DNA of 64,000 bases from CBDCVD01 sp965224015 (GTDB taxonomy: Bacteria; Pseudomonadota; Alphaproteobacteria; Rhizobiales; CBDCVD01), in the NCBI GenBank assembly GCA_965224015.1, contig OZ245032.1, forward strand, positions 806,001 to 870,000. Reading direction: 5' to 3'. Below the pieces are notes generated by a model. It did no database searches. It was not told where the DNA came from and was given only the letters and a program-made list of their open reading frames with translations. The position numbers and the translations under genes are program-made. Positions 1 through 7,848 of the stretch are shown here, in pieces (positions within the stretch are counted from its first letter, which is position 1; each line of letters starts with the position of its first letter).

Positions 1-2
1 GC

Positions 3-128
3 ATCATCAAATCGGTTCTTGGTTTCAGGCATTTTCATCTTCGCGGTCTTGAGAAGGTTTCACGGGAATGGTGTCTTGTAGCGCTGGCGTACAACTGCAA
101 ACGTGTGAGCAACATGCTGAGCGGCTAA
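3..128 (+). CDS. IS1182/IS5-type transposase, C-terminal end only (cut by window edge)
   Basis: An open frame enters from the left edge and ends at a TAA at 126-128, giving about 41 residues. The stretch GFRHFHLRGLEKV, then EW and later AYNCKR, matches the usual C-terminal pattern of IS1182-like DDE transposases (GFR-F-LRGL-KV--EW and a final A-N-KR). The rest of the gene lies outside the window, so the family is inferred from this tail alone. The non-coding tail runs to about position 207, where it meets CTAG. Read inward from there, the end is CAGTGTGTCGGGTTT, which resembles the ends of repeat C. Confidence 0.62.
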   Translation: MIKSVLGFRHFHLRGLEKVSREWCLVALAYNCKRVSNMLSG

Positions 129-207
129 GGCAGGTTCAGCAAAGCGCTCGCCAACACACATCCACGACCGATACACTGACAAACAACTCCTTAAACCCGA
201 CACACTG

Positions 208-362
208 CTAGAGCGTGTCAGGTCTTAATAGAACCCATTCTGTGTCTCGATTGGCGAGGCGATCCCCAAGTTCAAGGCGATCGAAGAGCGATGCTTGTCC
301 ATCTCTCAAGAGCGGCTTGGGCGCGGGCGTTGCGCCAATCGGAAACCCGAAGGGGCGCTTTT
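208..362 (+). repeat. Repeat C (MITE), left half, directly abutting the IS end
   Basis: Starts with CTAG (208-211) and the terminal repeat AGCGTGTCAGGTCTTAATAG, then follows the complete copy at 19163-19434 up to the GGCGCTTTTGC segment. At about 362 it switches into repeat D, so the right half is missing. The CTAG is shared with the right end of the upstream IS. Confidence 0.85.
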
Positions 363-444
363 GCTATAGATTTAGAGGGCGGTGATCTTTATGGGTTTCG
401 CTGCACCCCTGGCAAAATGGGTACAGCTAACCCTATGCTGATCT
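361..444 (+). repeat. Repeat D, partial copy (second stem-loop)
   Basis: Begins TTGCTATAGATTTAGAGGGC and ends ATGCTGATCT, so it holds the right arm of hairpin I and a diverged hairpin II of the repeat D unit seen at 13351-13688. A reversed fragment of repeat B (GGAGCGGGCAGGGTGATGCC) follows at about 458-480. Confidence 0.8.
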
Positions 445-532
445 AAAAGTTATAGAGGGGAGCGGGCAGGGTGATGCCGGTTAACTGATGTGCCCATAAG
501 TTAGCGTTTAAAAAAAGCCGATGCCGCCGGTG

Positions 533-548
533 TTAGTCAAGTCTTAAC
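533..548 (+). promoter_or_regulatory. CtrA-like site upstream of xerC (weak)
   Basis: TTAG, seven bases, TTAAC: one mismatch from the alphaproteobacterial CtrA consensus TTAA-N7-TTAAC, 66 bp before the xerC start. A few one-mismatch hits are expected by chance in 64 kb, so this is only a candidate. Confidence 0.25.
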
Positions 549-613
549 CCTCGGATCCCACATTGCCCCGTGTCGCGGAGAATGGACAGGAAAGGAGGCA
601 GCGAACACCGGCA

Positions 614-1585
614 ATGAGCAATACACAAGCGCCAATTATTAACGCTGCCCCTGACCTTGCAGCCATGATCGCGTCCTGGCTCACCTACCTTGGCACGGAA
701 AGGTGCTGCAGTTCCAAGACCGTTGAAGCCTACGAGCGCGACGTGCGTCAGTTTTGTGCTTTTCTGACTTTTCATCGCGGCGGCGCTCCTGACGTGGCGG
801 CGATGGCCGATCTGGCAGCATCTGATTATCGGGCTTTTTTTGCCAAACGGCGACAAGATGGCGTTGGTTCTCGGTCCCTTGCCAGATCCTTGTCGTCCTT
901 GCGCTCGCTTATGCGTTTTTTGGAAAAACGGGGCCTTGCCAATGCGGCCCCTGTGAGCCACATGCGCACCGCCTCCCATGCCCGCTCCCTGCCCAAACCC
1001 ATGAGTATCGCCCACGCCCGGAGCCTTGTCGATGAGGCCCACATGCTAGGCCCTTCGGCCGCCACGCAGGCGTGGGTGGAGGCCCGTGATGTGGCTGTGC
1101 TGATGTTGCTTTATGGCTGCGGGTTGCGCATTTCCGAGGCTCTTGGCCTTAACGGGCGCGACGTTCCCAAAAGTGCCGATGAGACCTTGCGCATCGTGGG
1201 TAAGGGCAACAAGTCGCGTCTTGTGCCTTTATTGCCGGCCGTTGTCGAGGCGATTGCGCGCTATCGCAGTCTTTGCCCCTACTTGACCGCAGGTGAGCAG
1301 CCTTTGTTTCTGGGGGTGCGTGGCAGGCGTCTGAGCGCCCGGGTTATCCAACTGACCGTTGCGCGGATGCGTGCGGTGCTAGGGCTGCCGGACAATGCCA
1401 GTCCCCATGCCCTGCGCCATTCCTTTGCCACACATCTGCTGGGTGCCGGCGGCGATCTGCGCTCCATTCAGGAACTGCTCGGCCACGCCAGTCTCTCCAC
1501 AACCCAAATGTATACCGATGTGGATACGGCGCGTTTGATGGAAATTTACGACAATGCGCACCCGCGCGCCCAAAAGGCCAAGTAA
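614..1585 (+). CDS. xerC: Tyrosine recombinase XerC
   Basis: Site-specific recombinase that, with XerD, resolves chromosome dimers at dif before division. The 323-residue protein has an N-terminal SAM-like core-binding domain (about 15-110) and a C-terminal catalytic domain. The catalytic set is visible: Arg in GCGLRISEAL (about 172), Lys in GKGNKSR (about 197), HALRHSF (about 265-271), His in ELLGHAS (about 291) and the nucleophile Tyr in TQMYTDV (about 300). The frame is open back to a TTG at 563, but ATG 614 is preceded by AGGAGG at 593-598 and matches the usual N-terminus. XerD is the alternative, but the motifs and length fit XerC. It stands alone and converges on chpT with a 15-bp gap. 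Confidence 0.9.
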   Translation: MSNTQAPIINAAPDLAAMIASWLTYLGTERCCSSKTVEAYERDVRQFCAFLTFHRGGAPDVAAMADLAASDYRAFFAKRRQDGVGSRSLARSLSSLRSLMRFLEKRGLANAAPVSHMRTASHARSLPKPMSIAHARSLVDEAHMLGPSAATQAWVEARDVAVLMLLYGCGLRISEALGLNGRDVPKSADETLRIVGKGNKSRLVPLLPAVVEAIARYRSLCPYLTAGEQPLFLGVRGRRLSARVIQLTVARMRAVLGLPDNASPHALRHSFATHLLGAGGDLRSIQELLGHASLSTTQMYTDVDTARLMEIYDNAHPRAQKAK

Positions 1586-1600
1586 TACCGCTGGTATTAA
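1586..1600. repeat. Terminal remnant of repeat A between two convergent stops
   Basis: The 15-bp gap between the xerC and chpT stop codons is almost exactly the terminal segment AATACCGCTGGTATT of repeat A. The near-palindrome may also act as a small bidirectional hairpin, but there is no U-tract to call it a terminator. Confidence 0.5.
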
Positions 1601-2245
1601 TCAAGCACGAGCGCCCGCACGAATTGTTACGGTCTCATCTTTCAGTTCAAAACTGACCGTCATCGCGCTTTGGCGCGCCAATAGGCCCGTGTAATAGGGT
1701 TGTACGCGATGGGCATCTATCCCGTCAGAGGGGACATTCCCATGCAGCAGCGCTTCCACATTTTCCGGAATTCGCGCCCCAATGCCGGTGCACTCCAGCG
1801 TAAAATCAGGCGCGTCGGCGTTTCCATTACTGGACAACCGGATCTGCCCTCCACGGGGAATGGTATGGGTGGCAATAACCAACAGATTTAACAGCAGTTT
1901 GATTTTGTTCTTGGGCAACAACGCGGGGGGCATCCCCCATTCCAGCGCGATCTTGTCTTTGTCAACAAAGGCGCGCGCGACGGCCTCGGCATCGTTGCTG
2001 TCAATCTCGGCACCGGCGGATCCTGCGGCACCAAAGGCAAGGCGGGCAAACTGGAGCTTTGCGGAGGCTTGATTGGCGCTCTTGCGAATAAGATCATCGG
2101 CAAACCCACGCATTTCGTCGCCGTTGTCTTCCTCAAGCACTTCCAGGCCGTTGATAACGGCACCAACGGGGCTGATAATGTCGTGGCACACCCGCGAACA
2201 CAAGAGTGCACTCAACTCCAGGGCCCCAAGCTCTGCTATTGTCAT
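1601..2245 (-). CDS. chpT: Histidine phosphotransferase ChpT-like
   Basis: ChpT relays phosphate from CckA to CtrA and CpdR in the alphaproteobacterial cell-cycle pathway. It is a dimeric pseudo-histidine-kinase without ATP binding. The 214-residue product has the DHp-like helix CSRVCHDIISPVGAVINGLE near its start, with the phospho-accepting His at about residue 21 after the signature SRVCHD. A degenerate Bergerat-like domain follows (about 85-205). The frame runs up to 2305, but ATG 2245 has GGAG six bases upstream and begins right before the ELSALLC motif, so it is preferred. It is divergent from eipA across a 485-bp gap that holds a CtrA-like site and one repeat A. Confidence 0.85.
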   Translation of the reverse strand: MTIAELGALELSALLCSRVCHDIISPVGAVINGLEVLEEDNGDEMRGFADDLIRKSANQASAKLQFARLAFGAAGSAGAEIDSNDAEAVARAFVDKDKIALEWGMPPALLPKNKIKLLLNLLVIATHTIPRGGQIRLSSNGNADAPDFTLECTGIGARIPENVEALLHGNVPSDGIDAHRVQPYYTGLLARQSAMTVSFELKDETVTIRAGARA

Positions 2246-2392
2246 GATCGTCTCCAACGCTCCATTGTTGCACTTGTGGTGCACTTGTGTTGCACTGCCA
2301 GGCAAGCACGATGGCTATTTGCCGGTCTGCTGCTGATGCACGCGTGTTGCTCTATACCCAATGACGCATCAACGCGCAAGTCAGTCGCACCA

Positions 2393-2408
2393 TTAACCGT
2401 TTTCTAAC
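2393..2408. promoter_or_regulatory. CtrA-like site between chpT and eipA
   Basis: TTAACCGTTTTCTAAC: TTAA, seven bases, CTAAC. This is one mismatch from the CtrA consensus TTAA-N7-TTAAC. It lies about 150 bp upstream of chpT and 320 bp upstream of eipA. ChpT acts in the CtrA relay, and eipA is reported as CtrA-activated in Brucella, which makes the position plausible. Binding itself is inference. Confidence 0.35.
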
Positions 2409-2512
2409 CATACAGACAATTGTTCAGGAAAATTTAAAGCCCCGAGCCCGCATGCCTAACAGTCTGTAAAGAAAGCCCTTATAGTTTACTAACAAAATAC
2501 GTGATTTTCATG

Positions 2513-2618
2513 TAATACCAAGGGCCCTTAACAATGACTCATGGCTTAGCGTCAAAGAGGTATGTTATCAAGGCAGTACACCAGTCGGCGTGTATATAAA
2601 GCCAATACCGCTGGTATA
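2513..2618 (-). repeat. Repeat A, full copy, reverse orientation
   Basis: About 105 bp beginning AATACCAAGGGCCC and ending CCGCTGGTAT. It matches the reverse complement of the copies at 3456, 28453 and others. It lies inside the chpT-eipA regulatory gap. With the forward copy at 3456 it makes an inverted pair flanking eipA. Confidence 0.9.
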
Positions 2619-2669
2619 AATTGAAAGGCACGTATCGCGGGGTGGCCACGGTTGCAGGCTTGATATATT

Positions 2670-2691
2670 GTCAGTTATCAGTCAGTTATCA
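2670..2691. repeat. 11-bp tandem duplication upstream of eipA
   Basis: GTCAGTTATCA occurs twice back to back, 40 bp before the eipA start, one helical turn apart. It could be a regulator half-site pair or simple slippage; nothing decides. Confidence 0.6.
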
Positions 2692-2730
2692 GCCAGCAGC
2701 CCGCAAAACCAGGACGTGGGGACTAGTAAT

Positions 2731-3345
2731 ATGTTCAAGAGTATTCGAAATGGTGGCTGCGGACGACGCAGGTACATACGCATGGGCGCAATAGGGTTTG
2801 CCTTGGGCTTGGTAATGGGACTTTCGGGTATCGGTAAGCCCGCACTTGCCCAAGCGCCAACCGGCACCTATAAGTCCAACGAAATCACAATCGCCGCGCA
2901 CCGATTTTTCGGTTCAACCTCCCAGGCGATCGCAACCCTTGTGGAGCGCGCGGTTTCGCGCCATGGCCTACCCAATGGCTATCTTTTGGGGGAGGAGGGA
3001 AGCGCCGCGCTGTTTGGCGGTCTACGCTATGGCGAAGGGGTGCTTTACACAAAAAACGCCGGCGACCATAAGGTTTTCTGGCAAGGACCGAGCCTGGGTT
3101 TTGATATGGGTGCCGATGGCGCGCGCACCATGATGCTGGTTTACAATCTACCATCCGTTGATGCGATGTATAATCGCTACGGCGGGGTTGATGGCTCGGT
3201 TTATCTTGTTGGCGGCTTTGGTATGACGGCGCTTCGTCGTGGCCCGGTCTATGTTGTGCCCATCAGAACCGGGGTTGGGGTTCGCGCTGGCATTAACGTG
3301 AGCTATTTGAAATTCACCTCCTGGCCTACATGGAATCCGTTTTAG
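2731..3345 (+). CDS. eipA: EipA-family periplasmic protein (DUF1134)
   Basis: DUF1134 proteins are small periplasmic proteins nearly confined to Alphaproteobacteria. The Brucella member, EipA, supports envelope integrity. The 204-residue product has a basic start, a hydrophobic stretch (about 18-35) and a likely signal peptidase site after ALA at about residue 40. The mature part has the glycine-rich pattern of the family (GFDMGADGARTMMLVYNL, then VYLVGGFGMTALRRG). An upstream TTG at 2668 would add 21 residues that spoil the signal peptide, and ATG 2731 is preceded by GGGG, so 2731 is used. The gene is monocistronic and bracketed by inverted copies of repeat A. Confidence 0.88.
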   Translation: MFKSIRNGGCGRRRYIRMGAIGFALGLVMGLSGIGKPALAQAPTGTYKSNEITIAAHRFFGSTSQAIATLVERAVSRHGLPNGYLLGEEGSAALFGGLRYGEGVLYTKNAGDHKVFWQGPSLGFDMGADGARTMMLVYNLPSVDAMYNRYGGVDGSVYLVGGFGMTALRRGPVYVVPIRTGVGVRAGINVSYLKFTSWPTWNPF

Positions 3346-3352
3346 CAGCCAC

Positions 3353-3454
3353 GTGGGCCTCCCTAATAACGGGCATCTACCAGCCCCTCCCCCTCCCGGG
3401 CACCCACACAACAGTATCCCAGGGGTGGCTGGAAGAGAGAAGGGCTGGCCAGGC
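3353..3454 (+). repeat. Repeat B, full copy, joined to repeat A
   Basis: Palindromic repeat starting GTGGGCCTCCCTAATAACGG, with arms GGCATCTACCAGCCCC and a GGGCTGGCC right arm. It begins a few bases after the eipA stop and runs straight into repeat A, so it may act as a 3' hairpin for the eipA message. Confidence 0.75.
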
Positions 3455-3560
3455 AATACCAGCGGTATGGGCTTTATAGACACGCCGACTGGTGTACTGC
3501 CTTGATAACACACTGACTTAACGCTAAGCCATGAGTCATTGGTAAGGACCCTTGGTATTA
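3455..3560 (+). repeat. Repeat A, full copy, forward orientation
   Basis: AATACCAGCGGTATGGGCTT through to CCCTTGGTATTA, nearly identical to the copy at 28453. Its right end overlaps the 5' extension of the next reading frame (a possible TTG start at 3552 lies inside it). Confidence 0.9.
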
Positions 3561-3599
3561 ATAGACGGTTCTACTTACGGCGGTCTGGAATTTTTTCCC

Positions 3600-4082
3600 G
3601 TGACAGCATTGTCCTTGCCCATCAAATCTCCTGCGGTCAGCGTTGTTGTTTTGCGCGAAATGGCTGCCGGTGGTACGGGCACACAGGTTTTGCTCGTCAA
3701 GCGTAATAAAGAGCCGATCAGGGGATTTTGGGCCCATATTTCGGGAGGCCTTGAGAACGGTGAACGCGCCTGGCAAGCCGCCTTAAGAGAACTGCGCGAG
3801 GAGACATCTCTGGTCCCGCGGGCCTTTTATTCGGCAGGTATCGTCGAGACCTTCTATGCCCTTCACGATGATAGTGTCAATCTGCTTCCCGTGTTTGTCG
3901 CCATTGTTAGCGAACAGGCCAGCGTACAGTTAAATCATGAAAACGCGGCCTACGATTGGGTGGCCAGCGCGCAGGCGACCAAACGCCTGAAATTACCCAA
4001 TCAGCGCATCATGATGGCGCAAGTGCTCAGCGATTACGACGCCTATGGGTGCAAGGCCTGGCTGCCAGCTCCGCTCATATAA
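3600..4082 (+). CDS. NUDIX hydrolase
   Basis: Hydrolyses a nucleoside diphosphate linked to another group; the substrate cannot be read from the sequence. The NUDIX box is complete at about residues 50-72: GGLENGERAW, then AALRELREETS. It keeps the metal-binding REL-EE, but Ser replaces the usual last Gly. Length from the GTG at 3600 is 160 residues, typical for a single-domain NUDIX protein. The frame stays open to a TTG at 3552 inside repeat A. GTG 3600 begins just before the first beta strand (SVVVLRE) and is the more natural start, although the ribosome site is weak. The 3' end overlaps convergent purL by 40 bp. Confidence 0.82.
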   Translation: MTALSLPIKSPAVSVVVLREMAAGGTGTQVLLVKRNKEPIRGFWAHISGGLENGERAWQAALRELREETSLVPRAFYSAGIVETFYALHDDSVNLLPVFVAIVSEQASVQLNHENAAYDWVASAQATKRLKLPNQRIMMAQVLSDYDAYGCKAWLPAPLI

Positions 4083-6310
4083 TCGGAAAACCACCCCTCA
4101 TGCGCCTGGCGCAATTGCGCCAACGGCACATCAAGCACGCCTTCTACCGCCAAACTGTCCCCCGCGACGCGCCCAAGGGAAACGATAGCGACGCCCCTGG
4201 CAAGCGCATCAAGATCGGCAACCATATCGTCAAGCTCTAGAGGACTGGCAACGACAAAGCGGCCCTGCTCCTCGCCAAACAACGCCCCGGCCAGACGGCT
4301 TTCATCCGCGTCCAACGCGACCCGCGCCCCAAAGCCCCTCGCCAAGGCCATTTCGGCCAAAGCCACGGCCAGCCCCCCATCGGAGACATCATGACAGGCA
4401 TTAATGCGCCCTGCCCCAATAAGCGCTCGGACCAGGGCCCCGTGCCGGCGCTCTTTTTGCAAATCCACAGGCGGCGCGGCGCTGCTTTCAAACAACGCCC
4501 CGCCAGCAACCTCGCGAAGATAAAGCGAGCGGTTTAAAAGCCCGCCATTGTCGCCAATCATATAGAGCCGGTCGCCTTCATTCTTAAATCCCAGGGTCGT
4601 CACCTCAGCCAGGTCATCAATAAGCCCCACTCCGGCAATAGCCGGTGTCGGCGGTATGGCAACCCCCTCGGTCTCGTTGTAAAGGGACACATTGCCCGAG
4701 ACAACCGGCATCTCAAGGGCCTTGCAGGCTGCGCTAATGCCATTGATGCACGCCACAAACTGCCCCATAATGTCCTCGCGCTCAGGGTTGCCGAAGTTTA
4801 AGCAATCGGTGATCGCCAGAGGCGTTGCCCCCACCGAGACAAGATTGCGCCACACCTCGGCAACCGCCTGCTTGCCCCCCTCAAACGGCGTTGCCTGGCA
4901 ATAGCGCGGGGTCACGTCCACACTGAACGCCAGGGCCCTGTTGCTGTCCTCAATGCGCACCACCCCCGCGTCTGCCCCCGGGGGCAGTATCGTGTTGGAG
5001 AGAATAAAATAATCATACTGCTCCCACACGAATTGGCGCGAGCACAGGTCAGGCGAGCCGATCAGGCGCAACAGCATATCCTCCATATCAAGCCGATCAG
5101 GCCCCTTATGCCCGCTCCACACCGCATCGACATCCGCCCATGCAACATCGGCCCGCTTGTCGGCAAGCCGGTAGGGCCGGTCGTATTCCGGTGCCTCATC
5201 CCCAAGGGCCTTGATCGGTAGGTCTGCAACCTCCTCCCCCTTGTGGTGAACACGAAACCGCAGATCATCCGTCGTCTCGCCAACAATCGCAAAATCAAGA
5301 TCCCATTTACGAAAAATGGCCTCCGCAACCGCGTGCTGGCTGGGATCAAGAACCATCAGCATGCGTTCCTGGCTTTCCGACAACATCATCTCATAGGCGC
5401 TCATGTGGTCTTCGCGGCAGGGGACCTTATCCAGATCAAGCACGATACCCAAATCCCCTTTCGCTCCCATTTCGACCGCTGAGCACGTCAATCCGGCAGC
5501 TCCCATGTCCTGGATGGCAATCACCGCGTCGGTTTGCATCAACTCCAGGCACGCCTCCATGAGACATTTCTCACGAAACGGATCCCCCACCTGCACCGTC
5601 GGTCGCTTTTCTTGCGCATCGTCGGCAAACTCCGCCGACGCCATGGTGGAGCCGTGAATGCCGTCTCGTCCGGTTTTGGCCCCCAAATAGACGACAGGAA
5701 GCCCCACCCCGCTCGCCTTGGCATAAAAAATCCTGTCCGCAGGCGCAATTCCCGCGGCAAACGCATTGACCAGAATATTGCCGTTATAAGCGCCATCGAA
5801 ACCCACCTCACCGCCCACCGTGGGCACCCCAAAGGCGTTGCCGTATCCGCCGATGCCAGCCACCACGCCGTCCAGGAGATGTCGGGTTTTCAAATGTTCA
5901 GGGGCGCCAAAGCGCAAGGCATTCATGGCCGCGACCGGCCGTGCGCCCATAGTAAAGACGTCGCGCAAGATACCCCCAACACCGGTCGCGGCTCCCTGAT
6001 AGGGTTCGATAAATGACGGATGGTTATGGCTTTCCATTTTGAATACAACCGCAAGCCCCTCCCCGATATCAACGACTCCTGCGTTTTCTCCCGGCCCCTG
6101 AACAACCCGGGCTCCCGTTGTGGGTAAGGTACGTAACCACTTTTTTGAAGATTTATAGGAACAGTGCTCATTCCACATAGCGGAAAAAATCCCCAGTTCC
6201 GTGAACGTTGGCGCGCGCCCAAGGAGCTGCAGGATTTTGTCGTAGTCGTCCCCGGTCAGACCGTGATCGGCGATCAGTTCAGTGGTGATGGTCAGGTTAT
6301 TGGGATGCAT
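4043..6310 (-). CDS. purL: Phosphoribosylformylglycinamidine synthase subunit PurL
   Basis: Catalyses the ATP-dependent amidation of FGAR to FGAM, the fourth step of purine synthesis. In this lineage it works with PurQ (glutaminase) and PurS. At 755 residues it is the small PurL type, not the fused 1300-residue enzyme. Visible motifs are NEHCSYKSS near the start (about 47-55), GPGENAGVVDIG, KMESHNHPS (ATP/metal), GGILRDVFTMGARP, DMGAAGLTCS and, in the second half, HDVSDGGLAVALAEMA. The ATG at 6310 starts MHPNNLTITTEL, as expected. purS and purQ are not in the window. The downstream gene is convergent. Confidence 0.96.
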   Translation of the reverse strand: MHPNNLTITTELIADHGLTGDDYDKILQLLGRAPTFTELGIFSAMWNEHCSYKSSKKWLRTLPTTGARVVQGPGENAGVVDIGEGLAVVFKMESHNHPSFIEPYQGAATGVGGILRDVFTMGARPVAAMNALRFGAPEHLKTRHLLDGVVAGIGGYGNAFGVPTVGGEVGFDGAYNGNILVNAFAAGIAPADRIFYAKASGVGLPVVYLGAKTGRDGIHGSTMASAEFADDAQEKRPTVQVGDPFREKCLMEACLELMQTDAVIAIQDMGAAGLTCSAVEMGAKGDLGIVLDLDKVPCREDHMSAYEMMLSESQERMLMVLDPSQHAVAEAIFRKWDLDFAIVGETTDDLRFRVHHKGEEVADLPIKALGDEAPEYDRPYRLADKRADVAWADVDAVWSGHKGPDRLDMEDMLLRLIGSPDLCSRQFVWEQYDYFILSNTILPPGADAGVVRIEDSNRALAFSVDVTPRYCQATPFEGGKQAVAEVWRNLVSVGATPLAITDCLNFGNPEREDIMGQFVACINGISAACKALEMPVVSGNVSLYNETEGVAIPPTPAIAGVGLIDDLAEVTTLGFKNEGDRLYMIGDNGGLLNRSLYLREVAGGALFESSAAPPVDLQKERRHGALVRALIGAGRINACHDVSDGGLAVALAEMALARGFGARVALDADESRLAGALFGEEQGRFVVASPLELDDMVADLDALARGVAIVSLGRVAGDSLAVEGVLDVPLAQLRQAHEGWFSDYMSGAGSQALHP

Positions 6311-6334
6311 GCAACGCTTTTAAGCGCGTCGGGC

Positions 6335-6646
6335 TCATTTGTGAACGGCTTTCCCCGCGTTATCCTGATTTTTTCGCACCTGTTTCTGTGTATCAAGTCC
6401 GGTCCGTGAGCGGATACGCCCTGTTGCCGCTTGTGATGGCTCTGGCCGTTGCATTTGCACGCGGTGCTGCCGGTACTTGCTCTTCAGCCCCTCATATTCG
6501 CCGGCTGTCAGATAATCCGCATCGGTTTCCGCGAGCGGATCCTTGCCGGGATAGACATTCTGACATCCGCCGATGACCACCAATGATGCCATAACCGCAA
6601 GGGCAGTGGTCGCCATACCCGCCGTCATTTTATACCGCAACACCAT
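6335..6646 (-). CDS. Small lipoprotein of unknown function
   Basis: A 103-residue predicted lipoprotein: a hydrophobic N-terminus (MATTALAVMASLVVIGGC) ends in a lipobox-like VIGGC at about residue 30. A short polar, arginine- and glutamine-rich tail follows. GTG 6649 lies directly before ATG 6646; the ATG has GGGG immediately upstream and is taken as start. It follows the larger lipoprotein gene with a gap under 20 bp and precedes purL by 24 bp, all leftward, so the three may be co-transcribed. I do not recognise a family, and nothing shows a function beyond envelope location. Confidence 0.65.
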   Translation of the reverse strand: MVLRYKMTAGMATTALAVMASLVVIGGCQNVYPGKDPLAETDADYLTAGEYEGLKSKYRQHRVQMQRPEPSQAATGRIRSRTGLDTQKQVRKNQDNAGKAVHK

Positions 6647-6664
6647 CACCCCACAACACCACGC

Positions 6665-7570
6665 CTACGATCTGCCACAGGAGTCAATGCGGTTTTTCAG
6701 GGCGTATTCAACTTCATGAACCTTCTCAACCAGGTGCATATAATTGTAGTTGCCACTGGCGCTGATCACATAGCCCATGGCGACGGTGCCGTGGTTGGCA
6801 TAGAGAGTCAGGTTTGGGGCACCAGCCTTATCTACAAAATTAATGATCATAGTGCCACCGGTCCCGCTTTCCAGGCCCGCGAAGTGATAGCGGGAAAACT
6901 CCGGATCACGCCGCCAGCACTGCTGTGCATAGCGGGCGATATGCCCGGCGATCACGTGGTAGTGCATCAAGGTAAGGTTATTGATGGTTATGACCTCACG
7001 TGGACCCGGTGCCACGGGCAGCGCTGGTGTGCCCGCATAGGCGGAATTGGTCACTCCGGGAAGCCCGACGTGATGGGGTCTGTTTCGAACCTGCATGCGC
7101 GTCGCGACATAGCTGTTAAAAGCGATCTTGTCTTCCCCCATAGCCTCGCGTGCGGCTTCTATTGAGCGTTGGTTCCAAACATCCACGATCTGATTTGTTG
7201 CCTTGCCATATTCATGTGCCAGGCGTTCTTTCATACGCACAAAATCGTGCTTGACTTGGCGTGAGACCTGCCCTGAATGATAAACAGTCTTATGGCTGGC
7301 GCGGGCAAAATCTTCCCTGACCTGATGCGAGACCTTACCGACTGGATGAACCGTTTTCTCACCAAAGTGGCCATACTCGCCCCTGACCTGATGGGCGCTC
7401 GCGCGCTCGTCAGGCGCTATAGGAACAACCGGGTCATCAGGACCGATATAATCAGTGTCGGTAAGCTCTGAATTGAAATCTGAGTAGTCATTCGTGTCGC
7501 CATAAAGACCGGGAAAACGACAACCAGCAAGGGCAAGGCTGGACAGCGCCAGAACGACAAAGATACGCAT
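6665..7570 (-). CDS. Lipoprotein of unknown function with repeated QVR-DF segments
   Basis: The 301-residue product has a clean lipoprotein signal (LALSSLALAGC, Cys at about 17), so it is probably anchored to a membrane facing the periplasm. Residues about 60-130 contain loosely repeated units (HQVRGEYGHF, HQVREDFARA, RQVKHDFVRM) suggesting an amphipathic helical repeat. A more compact domain follows from about 185 (ITINNLTLMHYHVIAGHIARYAQQCW) to the end. The ATG at 7570 has GGAG six bases upstream. It probably forms a unit with the small lipoprotein downstream. I cannot assign a family. Confidence 0.72.
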   Translation of the reverse strand: MRIFVVLALSSLALAGCRFPGLYGDTNDYSDFNSELTDTDYIGPDDPVVPIAPDERASAHQVRGEYGHFGEKTVHPVGKVSHQVREDFARASHKTVYHSGQVSRQVKHDFVRMKERLAHEYGKATNQIVDVWNQRSIEAAREAMGEDKIAFNSYVATRMQVRNRPHHVGLPGVTNSAYAGTPALPVAPGPREVITINNLTLMHYHVIAGHIARYAQQCWRRDPEFSRYHFAGLESGTGGTMIINFVDKAGAPNLTLYANHGTVAMGYVISASGNYNYMHLVEKVHEVEYALKNRIDSCGRS

Positions 7571-7848
7571 GCTTCACTCCAAATACGCTACAACGCAACA
7601 CAAAAACGCAAAATAGGATGCGGTTCGCCTTCAACTGCCAACAGTGGCAACACGGTTTGCGTTATTTGGCGATACTACAAACACTAAGATCGGAAACCGC
7701 AACTTATCGTAAATTCACTGTAAATTGTCACGGTAAAGAAACCGTTCACGGTCTTGAAGGATCTAACCGGCGGGCTTTAACGCTAGCCGGATAATCTGAT
7801 CCGTGCTACAGCCAATAGCGGATTAAACCTTGGGAAGGGAAAAAAATT
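7571..7848. other. Divergent promoter region, lipoprotein / gloB
   Basis: This gap of 278 bp is AT-richer than the genes and holds no repeat of families A-D. GTAAATT occurs at 7709-7715 and 7720-7726, exactly 11 bp apart, with a third GTAAA at 7733. No confident -35/-10 pair can be assigned. Confidence 0.4.

Noticed and set aside
1586..1600. Bidirectional terminator between xerC and chpT
   Set aside because: The small near-palindrome is a repeat A terminus and lacks U-tracts; the stem is too short to call a terminator.
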